NCBI GenBank assembly: GCA_016713535.1
Contig: JADJOY010000022.1
Location: forward strand, 124,001-188,000
From: Deltaproteobacteria bacterium
GTDB taxonomy: Bacteria > JADJOY01
DNA length: 64,000 bases
Direction: 5' to 3'
The notes below the pieces were generated by a model, which searched no databases, was not told the origin of the DNA, and saw nothing but the letters and a program-made list of their open reading frames with translations. Shown here in pieces: positions 1 through 9,851 of the stretch. Numbering within the stretch: the stretch's first letter is position 1; the number at the start of each line of letters is the position of its first letter. The translations under genes and the position numbers were made by a program.

Positions 1-2
1 CC

Positions 3-1355
3 GACCGCGGCGCGCTGCGTGCCTATGCGCGGTGGGGCTCGTTCGCCGCCCCGATGGCTGCGTTCGAGGAGGTTCGGAAGGTCGGCCCGGCCGAGCTCAT
101 GGTTCGCGAGTGCCGTACCACACGCTCGAACCGATACTGGTCGTGGGGCCTCGGTCGCGTGCCCCAGGTCGCGCCGTCCCTCGAGGCGTTCGACCAGACG
201 TTCCGGGCGGCCGTCCAGCGTCAGGCCGACGTCGACGTCCCGCACGGCGTTTTCCTGAGCGGTGGCCTGGACTCTTCACTGGTGGCAGCCGTCGCGACGG
301 ACCTTCGCCCGGAACGAGGCCTCCGCGCCTTCAGCCTGCGCTTCGACGAGGCGTCCTACGACGAGTCGACGTGGGCCGATCGTGTCGCCGACCGGCTCGG
401 GCTCCCGCTGACCAAAGTCTCGGTGACCGCGGAAGACTTCCCGACCGAGATCGCACGACTGGTCGAGTGCGTCGGCGAGCCGCTCGCGGATCCAGCGTGG
501 GTGCCCACGGCGATGCTCGCTCGTCGTGCGGCCCAGGACATCACGGTGGCGCTCGTCGGAGAAGGCGGCGACGAGCTCTTCGGTGGCTACCCGACCTACC
601 TTGGGGTCGGTCTTGCGCGCCACTACCTGCGGCTCCCCAGATCGGTGAGAGCAGCTCTGCGCGATGTGATCGAACGCTGGCCCGTCAGCGACCGCAAGGT
701 CGCCCTTTCGTTCCTCCTCAAGCGTTTCGTCTCAGGAGTCGAGCTCCCGGGTCTCGCCCGCCACCTCCTGTGGACTTCTGCCATCCCGCCCGAGACGCTC
801 GCTCGGCTCGGACTGGACGTGGCGCTGCCCGAGTCGCAGGGCGAGGTCCCGAGCCTGAGTCCTCTCGACGTGCTCCAGCGGCACGACCTCGAGGTCTCCC
901 TCGCGGAGGGGTTACTGACCAAGGCCGATCGAGCCGGGATGCAATCGGCCCTCGAGCTCCGCGCACCATTCCTGGATCGCGGAGTTCTCGACTTCGCGGC
1001 GACCTTGCCACCCGAGGAGCGCGTGACTGGCCTCACGACGAAGGCGTTCCTCAAGCGGTACGCGCAGCGGTACCTCCCTCGCGCTGTCGTCCATCGCCGC
1101 AAGCGGGGCCTGTCCGTGCCGATGGCGTCGTGGCTACGCGGGCCGCTTCACGACTGGGCACTCGACCACCTCGGCCCCGAGCTCGAGGTCATCGGGATCA
1201 CGTCACGATCGGCCCGCGGCCTGCTCGAGGAACACTGCCGGCGCGCCGCCGATCACGCGCGCGCGATCTGGACGCTCGCCGTGCTCACCGAGTGGCTGCG
1301 CTGGGCGGCGCACGGTCCGGCCGCGGGGTCGTCGACTCCGGCGCGATCCGGGTGA
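3..1355 (+). CDS. Asparagine synthase (glutamine-hydrolysing) type, 5'-truncated
   Basis: This is the C-terminal part of an AsnB-type glutamine amidotransferase, which adenylates a carboxylate and amidates it with ammonia from glutamine. The reading frame is open to the left edge, so the N-terminal Cys glutaminase domain lies outside the window. What is visible begins at the end of the glutaminase domain. It then has the PPi-loop motif SGGLDSS (about nt 258-278) and the later motif GEGGDELFGGY (about nt 560-592). Such enzymes occur in asparagine synthesis and, often, in polysaccharide or peptide clusters where they amidate a sugar acid. The glycosyltransferases that follow suggest the second role, but that is inference. 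The 3' end overlaps the convergent glycosyltransferase by about 70 bp. Confidence 0.85.
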   Translation, partial: DRGALRAYARWGSFAAPMAAFEEVRKVGPAELMVRECRTTRSNRYWSWGLGRVPQVAPSLEAFDQTFRAAVQRQADVDVPHGVFLSGGLDSSLVAAVATDLRPERGLRAFSLRFDEASYDESTWADRVADRLGLPLTKVSVTAEDFPTEIARLVECVGEPLADPAWVPTAMLARRAAQDITVALVGEGGDELFGGYPTYLGVGLARHYLRLPRSVRAALRDVIERWPVSDRKVALSFLLKRFVSGVELPGLARHLLWTSAIPPETLARLGLDVALPESQGEVPSLSPLDVLQRHDLEVSLAEGLLTKADRAGMQSALELRAPFLDRGVLDFAATLPPEERVTGLTTKAFLKRYAQRYLPRAVVHRRKRGLSVPMASWLRGPLHDWALDHLGPELEVIGITSRSARGLLEEHCRRAADHARAIWTLAVLTEWLRWAAHGPAAGSSTPARSG

Positions 1356-2103
1356 CCCCCGCCGTACAAGGGCGGCGCATCAACCACCACACGCCGGCCA
1401 AGTCGACGATCCCGACGCCGAGGCGATCGAGAACCCCGTAGTTCGAGCGTCCACCCCGCCGTTCGCGGTGGTTCACCTCGACGGCGACCACCCGTCCCCG
1501 CTGTCGGACGAACAGCGCCGGCAGGAAGCGATGAAGGTGGTCGAAGTGCGGCAGCGCGAGGAATTCGCCACGGCGAAACGCCTTGAGCCCGCAGCCGGTG
1601 TCCGAGGTCGAGTCGCGAAGGATTCGGCTTCGAACCGCATTCGCGACCCGTGACGACACGCGCTTGAGCAATGAATCCCGGCGTCGAGCACGGCGCCCGG
1701 CAACGAGTACCGGCGTATCCGGGTCGCTCGCTTCCACCTCCACGAGCGTCGCGAGGAGACGGGGGATGTCGGCCGGATCGTTCTGACCGTCGCCGTCGAT
1801 CGTCACGATGTACTCGCCGCGTGCGCGCCGGACTCCACTGACGATGGCCGCGCTCTGACCCTGACCGCTCGCATGTCGGAAAGCCCGCACGCGGGATCCG
1901 GGCGCCGCCGTCATCTCGGCCAGCAGCAGCGGCGTGTCATCGGCGCTGCCGTCGTCGACACAGACGACCTCCCAGTCCGATGGAGAGCCGAGCGCCGAGA
2001 CGATCTCGCTGATCAACGGGCCCAGGTTGGCGGCTTCGTTCCGGACCGGGATCACGACGGATACCCGGATCGACGGCGATCGTGAAAGATCCGCGGTGTC
2101 CAT
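1285..2103 (-). CDS. Family 2 glycosyltransferase, DPM1/polyprenyl-phosphate type
   Basis: This 272-residue protein has the full GT-A signature: VVIPVRNEAANL near residue 15, VDDGSADDT near 50, the metal-binding stretch DGDGQNDP near 100, and DTGCGLKAFRR near 160. The last two are typical of dolichol/undecaprenyl-phosphate sugar transferases (DPM1, ArnC, GtrB), which load one sugar on a lipid carrier at the cytoplasmic membrane face. It lacks the C-terminal pair of membrane helices present in the paralogue at 16230-17230, so it would be peripheral. It is convergent with the amidotransferase and divergent from metF. The donor sugar cannot be read from the sequence. Confidence 0.8.
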   Translation of the reverse strand: MDTADLSRSPSIRVSVVIPVRNEAANLGPLISEIVSALGSPSDWEVVCVDDGSADDTPLLLAEMTAAPGSRVRAFRHASGQGQSAAIVSGVRRARGEYIVTIDGDGQNDPADIPRLLATLVEVEASDPDTPVLVAGRRARRRDSLLKRVSSRVANAVRSRILRDSTSDTGCGLKAFRRGEFLALPHFDHLHRFLPALFVRQRGRVVAVEVNHRERRGGRSNYGVLDRLGVGIVDLAGVWWLMRRPCTAGVTRIAPESTTPRPDRAPPSAATR

Positions 2104-2323
2104 GGATGGTTTCGGGCGTTCCCGGCGCGAATTCCGGTTGCCTCAAACGTGCCCGAGCCACGCCCCGAACCCAAGACACAGCCATCGACCCCGGACAGCG
2201 CATCGGCACACGGGTCGATCCCCCTAGACCCGCGCCGCGCCCGGGTGCTAACTACCCCGCTCTCACCCTGTCCGTGGAACTCCCATCAGGCACGATCTCA
2301 CCCGCGCGATTCGACCAAATGCG

Positions 2324-3222
2324 ATGAAGTTTCCCGAGCCCTTCCTGACCGGACGACCGGCCATCTCGTTCGAGCTGTTTCCGCCCAAGACGGACAAGGC
2401 CCTCGCCGACTTGGACGAGCGCCTCCCCAAGCTCCTCGCGCTCGAGCCGACCTTCCTGACGGTGACGTACGGTGCCCTCGGCACGACGCGCGAGCGCACG
2501 CTCGAGATCGCCGCACGTATCCGGCGTGACTTCGGGCGGAACGTGGCGCACCACCTCACCTGCGTCGGAGCCACCCGCGACGAGATCAGCCGGATCCTCG
2601 ATGAGATCGCCGATACGGGCATCGAGAACATCGTCGCGCTCCGCGGCGACCCTCCACTGGGCCAGACCGAGTTCCGGCCGGTCGAGGGCGGGTTTCGTCA
2701 CGCGAGCGAGTTGGTGGCGCACATCCGATCACGCGGCGGCTTCGGCATCGCGGTAGCCGGCTATCCCGAGAAGCACGTCGAGGCGCCCGACTGGGAAACG
2801 GACCTCGCTCATTTGCGAGACAAGGTTCAGGCCGGAGCCGATGTCGTCGTGACTCAGCTCTTCTACGACAACGACGATTACTACCGCTTCGTCGGGCGCT
2901 GCCGGACCGCCGGCATCTCGGTACCCATCATCCCGGGGCTTATGCCGATCCAGAGCGTCGACCAGATCAAGCGGATCACGTCGATGTGCGGCGCGCAGAT
3001 CCCGAGCCTACTCGCATCCAAGCTCGAAGCGGTGCGTGACGAGCCAGCCAAGGTCCACCAGCTCGCAATCGAGCACTGCGCCGTGCAGGCTTCCGAGCTA
3101 CTGCGCGCAGGGTGCCGGGTATCCATTTCTACGTGCTCAATCAGGCGACACAGATCGCGGCGATCATGGAGCGGATCGAGCCGGTGCTCGTCGAGTTGCG
3201 CCGCCCCTCCCTGCCTCGGTGA
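2324..3222 (+). CDS. metF: Methylenetetrahydrofolate reductase (one frameshift)
   Basis: MetF reduces 5,10-methylene-THF to 5-methyl-THF for methionine synthesis, using FAD. Visible family features are the N-terminal SFELFPPK, LRGDPP near residue 110, GYPEKH near 148, and QLFYDND near 182. The frame breaks at about nt 3110 in a GGG run. Adding one base restores the canonical ending GIHFYVLNQAT and a stop at 3220-3222, giving about 299 residues, the normal length. Without the correction the frame runs on to 3265 with a nonsense tail. I saw no S-adenosylmethionine riboswitch in the 220 bp upstream. The gene stands alone between divergent and convergent neighbours. Confidence 0.9.
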
Positions 3223-3256
3223 TCCCGGGGTGACGCTTCGGGGTCCGACGATCCCA

Positions 3257-4905
3257 TCAGCCTGAGGCGAGGTCGTTCGACCGGGGTGGCGCGGGCGGCG
3301 GCTCGCTCCAGGATTCCTCTCGCGCCGCTCCCTCGATCCGGTCCTTGGCGAGCACGACTCGGTCGAGGACCGCGCCGGACTCGTCGACCGCCTCGATCCA
3401 CAGACGACCGTCGAGCGCGACCACCCGTACGACGTTGTGTGCGGTGGCCCTGACCGTGGTCTCGGGCGTCTGGTCCGGCTCTCGAAGCTCGCCACCCCCA
3501 CCACCGGAGACCACGTACCGGACCCCATCCGGACGGGGATCGACCAGACCGAGTGCGACCGAACGCTGGTAGTTGTGCGAGTGCCCGGCGAACGCGAGGT
3601 CGACGCGGGACGAGAGCAGGAGCGGCTGCAGCATCCAATACACCAGGTCGTTCCGTCCCCGCCCCTCGCCGGGGAACGGCGGATGATGAAAGAAGGCGAT
3701 CCGCCAGAACTGGCCGCCACCGGCTTTCGAAAGGGCTTCCGCCAGGTCGCGTCGCGCCGTCCCGAGAGGTAGCGGCGGCGCATTCGAGTTGAGCCCCGCG
3801 ATCGTGACGCTGCCCGTGCTCAAGACCCGCTGATAATCGACGGCCTCGCCGAACCCGGCCTCGAGGCCGAGGAAAGCCGCTAGATCGCCGCCCCCGTCCA
3901 GCAGGTCGTGGTTACGCGGGACGATCCAGATCGGCACGTCCGCCGCGAGTTCGCTCATCGGCCCGTAAAACTGAGCGAAGAGGCTCGCCCGGGTCGCGCG
4001 GTCGTAGGCGGATCCCCGACGTGCAACACGAAATCGGGATCGAACTCGCGGATGCGACGCACCAAGCGCCGGGTCACCGGGCGGCCACCGCCGGAATCGC
4101 CGAGCACCGCGAACCGAACCGGCGCCTGCTCGCCCGGTGCGGGAAGCGCTCGGAAGCTACCCCCGGCCTCCGCCGGTACGGCGCTACTCTTCAGGGTGTA
4201 CTCGTACCGAGTGCCAGGCTGGAGACCATCGATCTTCACGCGATGGATCTTCTGGGGTCGGTCCTCCGTGACCACCCATCGCCGACGACCCCCACGAACC
4301 CGCACGGCCCCGACCTCGGCGTCGGGAGTCTCCCAGAGCAGCTCAGCCCCCGTCGCCGAGACCCAGGTGAGCGTCGGCCGGCGCCAATACCATGGTGCCT
4401 CGGAGGCCACGATGCTGATCCCAGCCCCCTCCCACACGGTGCCCACTCGCTGTGCCAAGGCGAACCGGTCGATCGCCGTGCTCCGCATGGCCAGCAAGCG
4501 GTTCGGATGACTGAGCCATTCGAGGATCTCGGCACGCGTCATCTCCGCCCGCCTGACGAGACCCACGTCATTTTCGGGGATCGCCGCGGGGACGCCGGCG
4601 CCAAGCACCAACAGCAGTCCCCCGTGCTCTAGCTCGAACTCCGCCACCCCCGATACCGTGCTCGCCAGGTCGAACCAGAGCCGCACCACGCCCGAGAAGA
4701 CCAGCGCGAGGGAGGTCGCGAGGCACAGGGCCGACAGTGCGAGCCGGCGAATCAAGCTCACCCGCCGCCGGAGCGCGATGTACAGCGCCATGGCGACCAC
4801 GAGCAGCCAGCACGCGTTCGCGACGAAGGCGACGGGACCCGCCCCGTGGGGGTCCCCCCACCGCGCCCGAGAGGACTCGATGAAGTAGTGGACGAAGTCG
4901 CTCAT
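3257..4905 (-). CDS. Membrane-anchored metallophosphoesterase, purple-acid-phosphatase-like (one frameshift)
   Basis: After repair of one missing base near nt 4012 this is a protein of about 549 residues. The N-terminus has two hydrophobic segments (about residues 27-45 and 53-75). A middle region resembles the fibronectin-like domain of purple acid phosphatases (motif LQPGTRYEYTL). The C-terminal half is a calcineurin-like phosphoesterase with FAVLGDSGGG, HVGD, a divergent RNHD where GNHD/E is usual, HHPPF and GHSHNYQRS. These motifs supply most of the two-metal ligands. The likely reaction is phosphomonoester or diester hydrolysis outside the membrane; the substrate is unknown. I chose ATG 4905, just before the first hydrophobic segment; an in-frame GTG lies at 4956. 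Confidence 0.75.
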
Positions 4906-5087
4906 CGGCGCGGCGCATGGAGCCTTCGCGGTCCGGTTGGTGGGGACGCGCTCCACCCTTGGCCAACGAGCGTGTTACGCCAGCTACTCGTGGCGTCCGA
5001 CATCCGCCGCCACGCCGAAATCGCGTGAGATGGTGGCTCCGACGAGCGAGACCTTATAGCATGGTCGCTTCATCCCAGCGGAAGCCA

Positions 5088-5972
5088 ATGCGAATCGAAC
5101 GACAAACCCACTGCAAGTTCTGCGGCGAACCGGCACCAGCCAGCTACCTCGCGCTCCCTGACGCATGCGTCGAGGTCGTCCGATGCGGCCTCTGCCGGAT
5201 GCCGTTCGTCAGCCAGACCTACGACGACCAGAGCGCACGCGAACTCTACGAGCGAGTGCTCGACGAGACGACGGGCTACGAGACGTTCGAGCCCGCTCGC
5301 TCGCCGCGGTTCCGTTATCTCCTCGACTGCGTCCTCCCGGAGGCCCAAGTCGAAGGGCTACGGGTGCTCGACGTCGGTGCCGGCGGCGGTGGTTTTCTGG
5401 GCATGGCGAGGGGCCTGGGTGCGGAAGTCACCGGGATCGAGTTCTCGAGTGCCGCACGAGCCCATGCGGTCACCACCTATGGAATCGAACTCTCTGCACT
5501 CCCGGTGACCGACCCGGCGTGGGACGGACGGCGCTTCGACGTCATCACCGTCTGGGATCTGCTCGAGCACCTCGCCGACCCGCGCTCATTTCTCCGCCGG
5601 ATCGCCGAGCTTCTCGTGCCGGGCGGGCGCGTCGCGATCACGACTCCCGCGCGCGAGGGAGCGCTCCATCGCGTGTCGATGAGCCTCGCCAGGCTGACCG
5701 GCGGGCGACTATCGATGCTCGCGCGGCACCGATACAACCTGCTCCACCTGCAGATTTTCCGCCGAAACGACCTCCGCGCGCTCCTCGAGGATGCGGGTCT
5801 GACGGTACGCACCCTGGAGCTCATCTCGGATTTCTCTTATCCGGGCTCGTGGTACCTGCGCACGGCGCGGATCCCGGACTCCCTGAAGCGAGTGCTGGCA
5901 CCGGCGGCGGATCTGTACCTGCAACGGATCCCTCCCAGGAACAAGATCGTGGCCGTTGCGCGGCGCGGGTGA
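5088..5972 (+). CDS. SAM-dependent methyltransferase with N-terminal zinc ribbon
   Basis: The first about 40 residues hold two Cys pairs, CKFCGEP and CGLC, a zinc ribbon common in methyltransferases of glycan and natural-product clusters. A class I Rossmann methyltransferase domain follows, with the SAM loop LDVGAGGGGFL near residue 92 and DVITVWDLLEHLADP near 155 (Methyltransf_23-like). It most likely methylates a nucleotide sugar or lipid-linked glycan, judged from context only. ATG 5088 follows the purine-rich GGAAG. An in-frame ATG at 5061 sits on a TATAGC that could be the -10 box, which argues against the earlier start. Confidence 0.75.
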   Translation: MRIERQTHCKFCGEPAPASYLALPDACVEVVRCGLCRMPFVSQTYDDQSARELYERVLDETTGYETFEPARSPRFRYLLDCVLPEAQVEGLRVLDVGAGGGGFLGMARGLGAEVTGIEFSSAARAHAVTTYGIELSALPVTDPAWDGRRFDVITVWDLLEHLADPRSFLRRIAELLVPGGRVAITTPAREGALHRVSMSLARLTGGRLSMLARHRYNLLHLQIFRRNDLRALLEDAGLTVRTLELISDFSYPGSWYLRTARIPDSLKRVLAPAADLYLQRIPPRNKIVAVARRG

Positions 5973-6015
5973 CCCAAGACTAACCATCGGCCGAGCTTCC
6001 GCGTGAACCGGGCGG

Positions 6016-6046
6016 TTGGACGTGCTTCCGGCGCGGTCCGTATACT
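6016..6046 (+). promoter_or_regulatory. Sigma70-like promoter for the radical SAM/glycosyltransferase operon
   Basis: TTGGAC at 6016-6021 and TATACT at 6041-6046 are separated by 19 bp and lie about 50 bp before ATG 6096. The -10 hexamer matches consensus at five of six positions. This would start transcription of the tightly packed block from 6096 to 10840. Confidence 0.5.
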
Positions 6047-6095
6047 CGGTGAGCGTCTTTCTACGGTTTCGCGAAGTTTCGGAGGATTTCTCAAG

Positions 6096-7670
6096 ATGAA
6101 CCGACCCGGCGTGATGCTGATTTCCATGCTCCCCGAGATACGCAACCTCGGGATGCTGTACCTCGCCGAATCCGTTCGCGCGGCGGGGCACGACGCTGGC
6201 CTGCTCTTCATGACCAACGAGCGCGCCAAGGATCGTGGCGGCATCGCGTTCGCGTACAACGTCGACGAGACCGATGAGGAGCTCGACAACGCGGTGCGAT
6301 TCGTAGCCGAACGAAAGCCCGACATCGTTGGACTTTCGCTGATGACCGGCCACTACCATCGCAGCGTCGCGCTGACCAAACGCCTGCGCGAGGTCTGCCC
6401 CAACACCGAGATCATGTGGGGCGGTATCCACCCGACTCTCGCGCAAGAGGAGTCGATACAGCACGCGGACTCGATCATCGTCGGCGAGGCCGAGGACGCG
6501 ATGGTCGAGTACCTGCGGCGGCGCGCCGCAGGCGAGACCCCGCGGGACGTCGGCAGCATGTGGTTTCGAGAGAAGGACGGGACCATCGTGAAGAACGAGG
6601 TCCGGCATCTCAACCAGGACCTCTCGACCCTTCCGTTTCCCCGGTGGGACTTCACGGATCGTTGGTGCCTCCACGGCGGCAAGGTCGTACCGATGTCGGA
6701 CGACCTCTACCGCAACTACATGCACTGGCGAGGCGAGCTCTACAACATCATGATCACGCGTGGCTGCCCGTACCGCTGTACGTACTGCTGCAACGCGTCC
6801 TTCATCAACCTGTACCTGCGCAAGGGTAAGCTGGTCCGCCGTCGGAAGGTTGCGGAGGCGATCGAGGAGCTGCAGCACGCGCGGCGCCGGTTTCCGTTCC
6901 TCCGCGGCATCGACATCCAGGACGACAGCTTCCTGATGAGTGACGACCACTACATCGAGGAGTTCGCGAAGGTCTACAAGCGCGAAATCGGCATCCCCTT
7001 CTATGCGCGTACGATCCCGAGCTACGTAACGGAGCATCGCATCAAGGTCCTCAAGGAGGCCGGCCTCGATCACCTGCAGATGGGTCTGGAGGCGTCCGAG
7101 AGGATCAACAAGGAGGTCTTCCGCCGTCCGGTCTCGAACCGTCGATTCATCGATGCGGCGCACGTGTTCCACAAGTTCAACGTCACGAAGCATTACGACG
7201 TGATCCTCGACAATCCCTACGCGACGGAAGACGACTACGTCGACATTCTCAACACACTGATGGCGTGTCCGAAGCCGTATTTCCTAAGCTGCCTTTCCAT
7301 GACGTTCTTCCCGTACACGCCGATCTGGGACCGGGCGAAGAAGGACGGGAAGGTCGAGATGGCGCGCGAGGGGTACGCCGACGGAATCGTCAACCTGAAG
7401 AGCACCTATCTCAACCACCTGATCATCGTCGCCCCGATGACCCCGACGCCCCTCATGCGCTACTTCGTCGATCAGCGTGCGAAGAAGAGCACGCAGGTCG
7501 CGTTCGAGGCCTACTGCAAGCTCGTGGTGCAGCCCTACTTCACCGTGCTGAATCGGTTGCGAGGCTCGCGGTACTTTTTCAATCTGCTGAAGCCGGCGTA
7601 CTTCTTCCTGCAGCGGCTGCGGCGCGGACGCGATCTCGTTCCAGCCGCGCCACAAGGCTCCCCCGCGTGA
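6096..7670 (+). CDS. B12-binding-domain radical SAM protein
   Basis: The 524-residue protein has an N-terminal cobalamin-binding-type domain (GGIHPTL near residue 108, GEAEDAMVEYL near 130) and then a radical SAM domain with the cluster motif CPYRCTYC near residue 227. This architecture (BchE/P-methylase/HpnJ type) is used for methylation or rearrangement at unactivated carbons of lipids, glycans and natural products. ATG 6096 is preceded by GGAGG at 6081-6085. It overlaps the next glycosyltransferase by the four bases GTGA, so the two are probably translationally coupled. The substrate is unknown. Confidence 0.85.
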   Translation: MNRPGVMLISMLPEIRNLGMLYLAESVRAAGHDAGLLFMTNERAKDRGGIAFAYNVDETDEELDNAVRFVAERKPDIVGLSLMTGHYHRSVALTKRLREVCPNTEIMWGGIHPTLAQEESIQHADSIIVGEAEDAMVEYLRRRAAGETPRDVGSMWFREKDGTIVKNEVRHLNQDLSTLPFPRWDFTDRWCLHGGKVVPMSDDLYRNYMHWRGELYNIMITRGCPYRCTYCCNASFINLYLRKGKLVRRRKVAEAIEELQHARRRFPFLRGIDIQDDSFLMSDDHYIEEFAKVYKREIGIPFYARTIPSYVTEHRIKVLKEAGLDHLQMGLEASERINKEVFRRPVSNRRFIDAAHVFHKFNVTKHYDVILDNPYATEDDYVDILNTLMACPKPYFLSCLSMTFFPYTPIWDRAKKDGKVEMAREGYADGIVNLKSTYLNHLIIVAPMTPTPLMRYFVDQRAKKSTQVAFEAYCKLVVQPYFTVLNRLRGSRYFFNLLKPAYFFLQRLRRGRDLVPAAPQGSPA

Positions 7671-8648
7671 AGCGCATCGACCGCATCGCCACCTTGGCAT
7701 CGGCGGCCGAAACACACGTGGTGGACTCCCGATCGGGGGCGCGGGCCGACACGGCGCCCCCGATCGGATTTCGTGCGCCAGATGCGGTGGACGGGGCCGG
7801 CCCTGCCTCGACTCGACCGAACGGCCCGATCCCGGCCTGTGGCGACGGACCGGTCGACGTCAGCGTCAGCGTCGTGACCTTCAACACGGCCGCACGACTT
7901 CTCCAGTGCCTGGAATCGGTCCAGGAGACCGCGCGCGATCTCCGTTACGAGATCTTCGTGGTCGACAACGCCTCGGGTGACGACACCGACATCCAGATCT
8001 ACCGGAACTTCCCCAACGTTCGTCTGATCTTGAACGAACGAAACGTCAGCTTCGCGCGCGCCAACAACCAGGCCATCTTGCTGTCCCGAGGCCGCTACGT
8101 GTTCGTGACGAACCCAGATATCGTGGTCCGTCCCAACGCGCTACAGCGGATGGTCGAGTACCTCGACTCGCACCGGACGTCGGCGTTGCCGCGTGTCGGC
8201 TCGAATACCCAGACGGATCCCTCCAGCTTTCGTGTCGCTCCTTCCCGACCCTGGCCTCGTTCCTCATCCGCGGACTTCCGCTCCCGGAGAGATGGAAGTC
8301 CGAGAGTCGGGTGATGCGGCGTACATGCTGTCTGATTGGGACCATTCCACGCCTCGTGACGTCGACTGGTGCCTCGGCAGCTGCTTGCTGGTTCGCCGCG
8401 AGACCATCGAAGCGGTCGGCGGCATGGATAGCCGCTTTTTCCTCTACTACGAGGACATCGACTGGTGCGACCGGATCCGCCGTGCAGGGTGGAAGATCTC
8501 GTACCTGCCTGATGTGAGCATGATCCACTTCTACAGACGCGCGAGCGCCAGCCGGGTTCCGAACCGGTTGACGTTCCACCACCTCGCCAGTGCCGCAATG
8601 TTTTTCGCCAAGTTCCTCCACGAGCGTCGGCTGGGAACGTTCTGGTGA
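7667..8648 (+). CDS. Rhamnosyltransferase-like GT2 (WbbL type), two frameshifts
   Basis: The gene starts at GTG 7667 inside the stop of the preceding gene. Two single-base losses, near nt 8173 (CACCGG for CACCCGG) and near 8320, split it into three frames. Repaired, it has about 327 residues. It carries VSVVTFN, VDNASGDD, NPDIVV, a middle segment beginning HPDVGVAACRLEYPDG, and the WbbL-type FLYYEDIDWCDR signature. The first about 60 residues are a low-complexity lead. Such cytoplasmic transferases add deoxyhexoses to lipid-linked glycans. It is sandwiched between two radical SAM genes and shares four bases with the first. Confidence 0.8.
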
Positions 8649-8651
8649 AGC

Positions 8652-9851
8652 ATGCACGAGCGTAGCCTCGCGAACCTGAGCCCTCGGCGCGACCTCGACG
8701 TGCTGATGGACCTGACCCCGCGCTGCAACATCTACTGCACGATGTGCCTCTTGCCGCTCGAGGAGGAGCACTCGAAGGGTGCGGAGATGCCGGAGGTCGT
8801 GTTCAAGCGCATCTCCGACGAGGTCTTCCCCCGCGCCAAGAGCGTCTCGCTGTCCTGCGGATCCGAGCCCTTCATGTCGAAGCGCTTCTTGCCCGCGCTC
8901 GAGACCGCAGTGTCCGCTGGCGTTCCGAACGTGCGGTTCGTGACCAACGGATTGCTGATGACCGACGACGCGATCGAAAGGATCATCGAACTCGGAGTCA
9001 ACCGGATCATGGTTTCGCTCGACGGCGCGACGGCGGCGACCTACGAGTCGATCCGCGTCGGTGGCAAGTTCGAGAAGCTCGTCGACCGCCTCATGGCGCT
9101 GGACCGCATCAAGAAGGCCCGACGTTCGACAACCCCGGTCTTGAAATTCTCGTGGGTGCTGATGCGCTCCAACCTCGACGAGGTCTTGGGGCTGGTCGAG
9201 CTGGCCCGTCGAGTTGGAGCCGGCGAGATCTACCTTCGCCATCTGGTCCCCTTCGCCGAGCTCGACGTCAGCCACGAGCTCGTGTTCGATACACCTCACA
9301 CCGTCAATGCCGTGCTCGATGAAGCGTGGGAGCGCGCCCGCGGATACGGCATCCGAATGACCTCCCTCCCGAAGCTTTCACCGGGCCGCCTGTCGGTGTC
9401 ACAGAAGTTGGTGCTCTCGTTCGAACAGGCGCGTGAGATCGCGCGCGACGAGGGCCTCGGCGGAGTGCTCGCCGTGGTTCGACGGAAGTGGCGCCTACGA
9501 CCCAAGGCGTGTGATCAACCGTGGTTCTCCGTCTACATACGACCTGATGGGTCGATCAACCCGTGCGGAGCCTGGTTCAAGGAGGCTCCCTTGGGTAGCC
9601 TCGCGAGCCAGCATCTCCAGGAGATCTACGGCTCGGAGGATGCTCAGCGCCTCCGGAACGAGCTGACGGGTCTCGCTCCGCTACGCTCCGCGTGCGCCCA
9701 GTGCCCCAACGTCGTGTCCGGCAGGAGCAACCAGCACGCGTTCAAGCCGCGCTCGGCCTGGGCTTCCGGTCGCCCACGGGATTGGAAGCCGAAGGTGCCA
9801 AAGATCCTGGAACGTGCTCGCAAGTCGACGCAGCCCGGCGCACCGGTGTGA
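8652..9851 (+). CDS. Radical SAM protein with SPASM-like C-terminus
   Basis: This 399-residue protein has the radical SAM motif CNIYCTMC near residue 25, the glycine-rich CGSEPFM region, and a C-terminal block with spaced cysteines (CDQPW...NPCGAW...CAQCP, residues about 295-352). That block resembles the auxiliary-cluster region of SPASM/twitch enzymes. Members act on peptides, on sugars (BtrN, DesII-like) and on lipids; the glycosyltransferases on both sides suggest a sugar or glycolipid substrate. It begins three bases after the preceding stop and overlaps the next gene by GTGA. Confidence 0.8.
   Translation: MHERSLANLSPRRDLDVLMDLTPRCNIYCTMCLLPLEEEHSKGAEMPEVVFKRISDEVFPRAKSVSLSCGSEPFMSKRFLPALETAVSAGVPNVRFVTNGLLMTDDAIERIIELGVNRIMVSLDGATAATYESIRVGGKFEKLVDRLMALDRIKKARRSTTPVLKFSWVLMRSNLDEVLGLVELARRVGAGEIYLRHLVPFAELDVSHELVFDTPHTVNAVLDEAWERARGYGIRMTSLPKLSPGRLSVSQKLVLSFEQAREIARDEGLGGVLAVVRRKWRLRPKACDQPWFSVYIRPDGSINPCGAWFKEAPLGSLASQHLQEIYGSEDAQRLRNELTGLAPLRSACAQCPNVVSGRSNQHAFKPRSAWASGRPRDWKPKVPKILERARKSTQPGAPV

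Noticed and set aside
2104-2323. Possible S-adenosylmethionine riboswitch before metF
   Set aside because: No conserved aptamer helices or core sequences could be found in the 220 bp.
5709-7193. Long minus-strand open frame opposite the methyltransferase and radical SAM genes (494 codons)
   Set aside because: It is a GC-driven shadow of two plus-strand genes with clear motifs; its own translation shows no recognisable domain.
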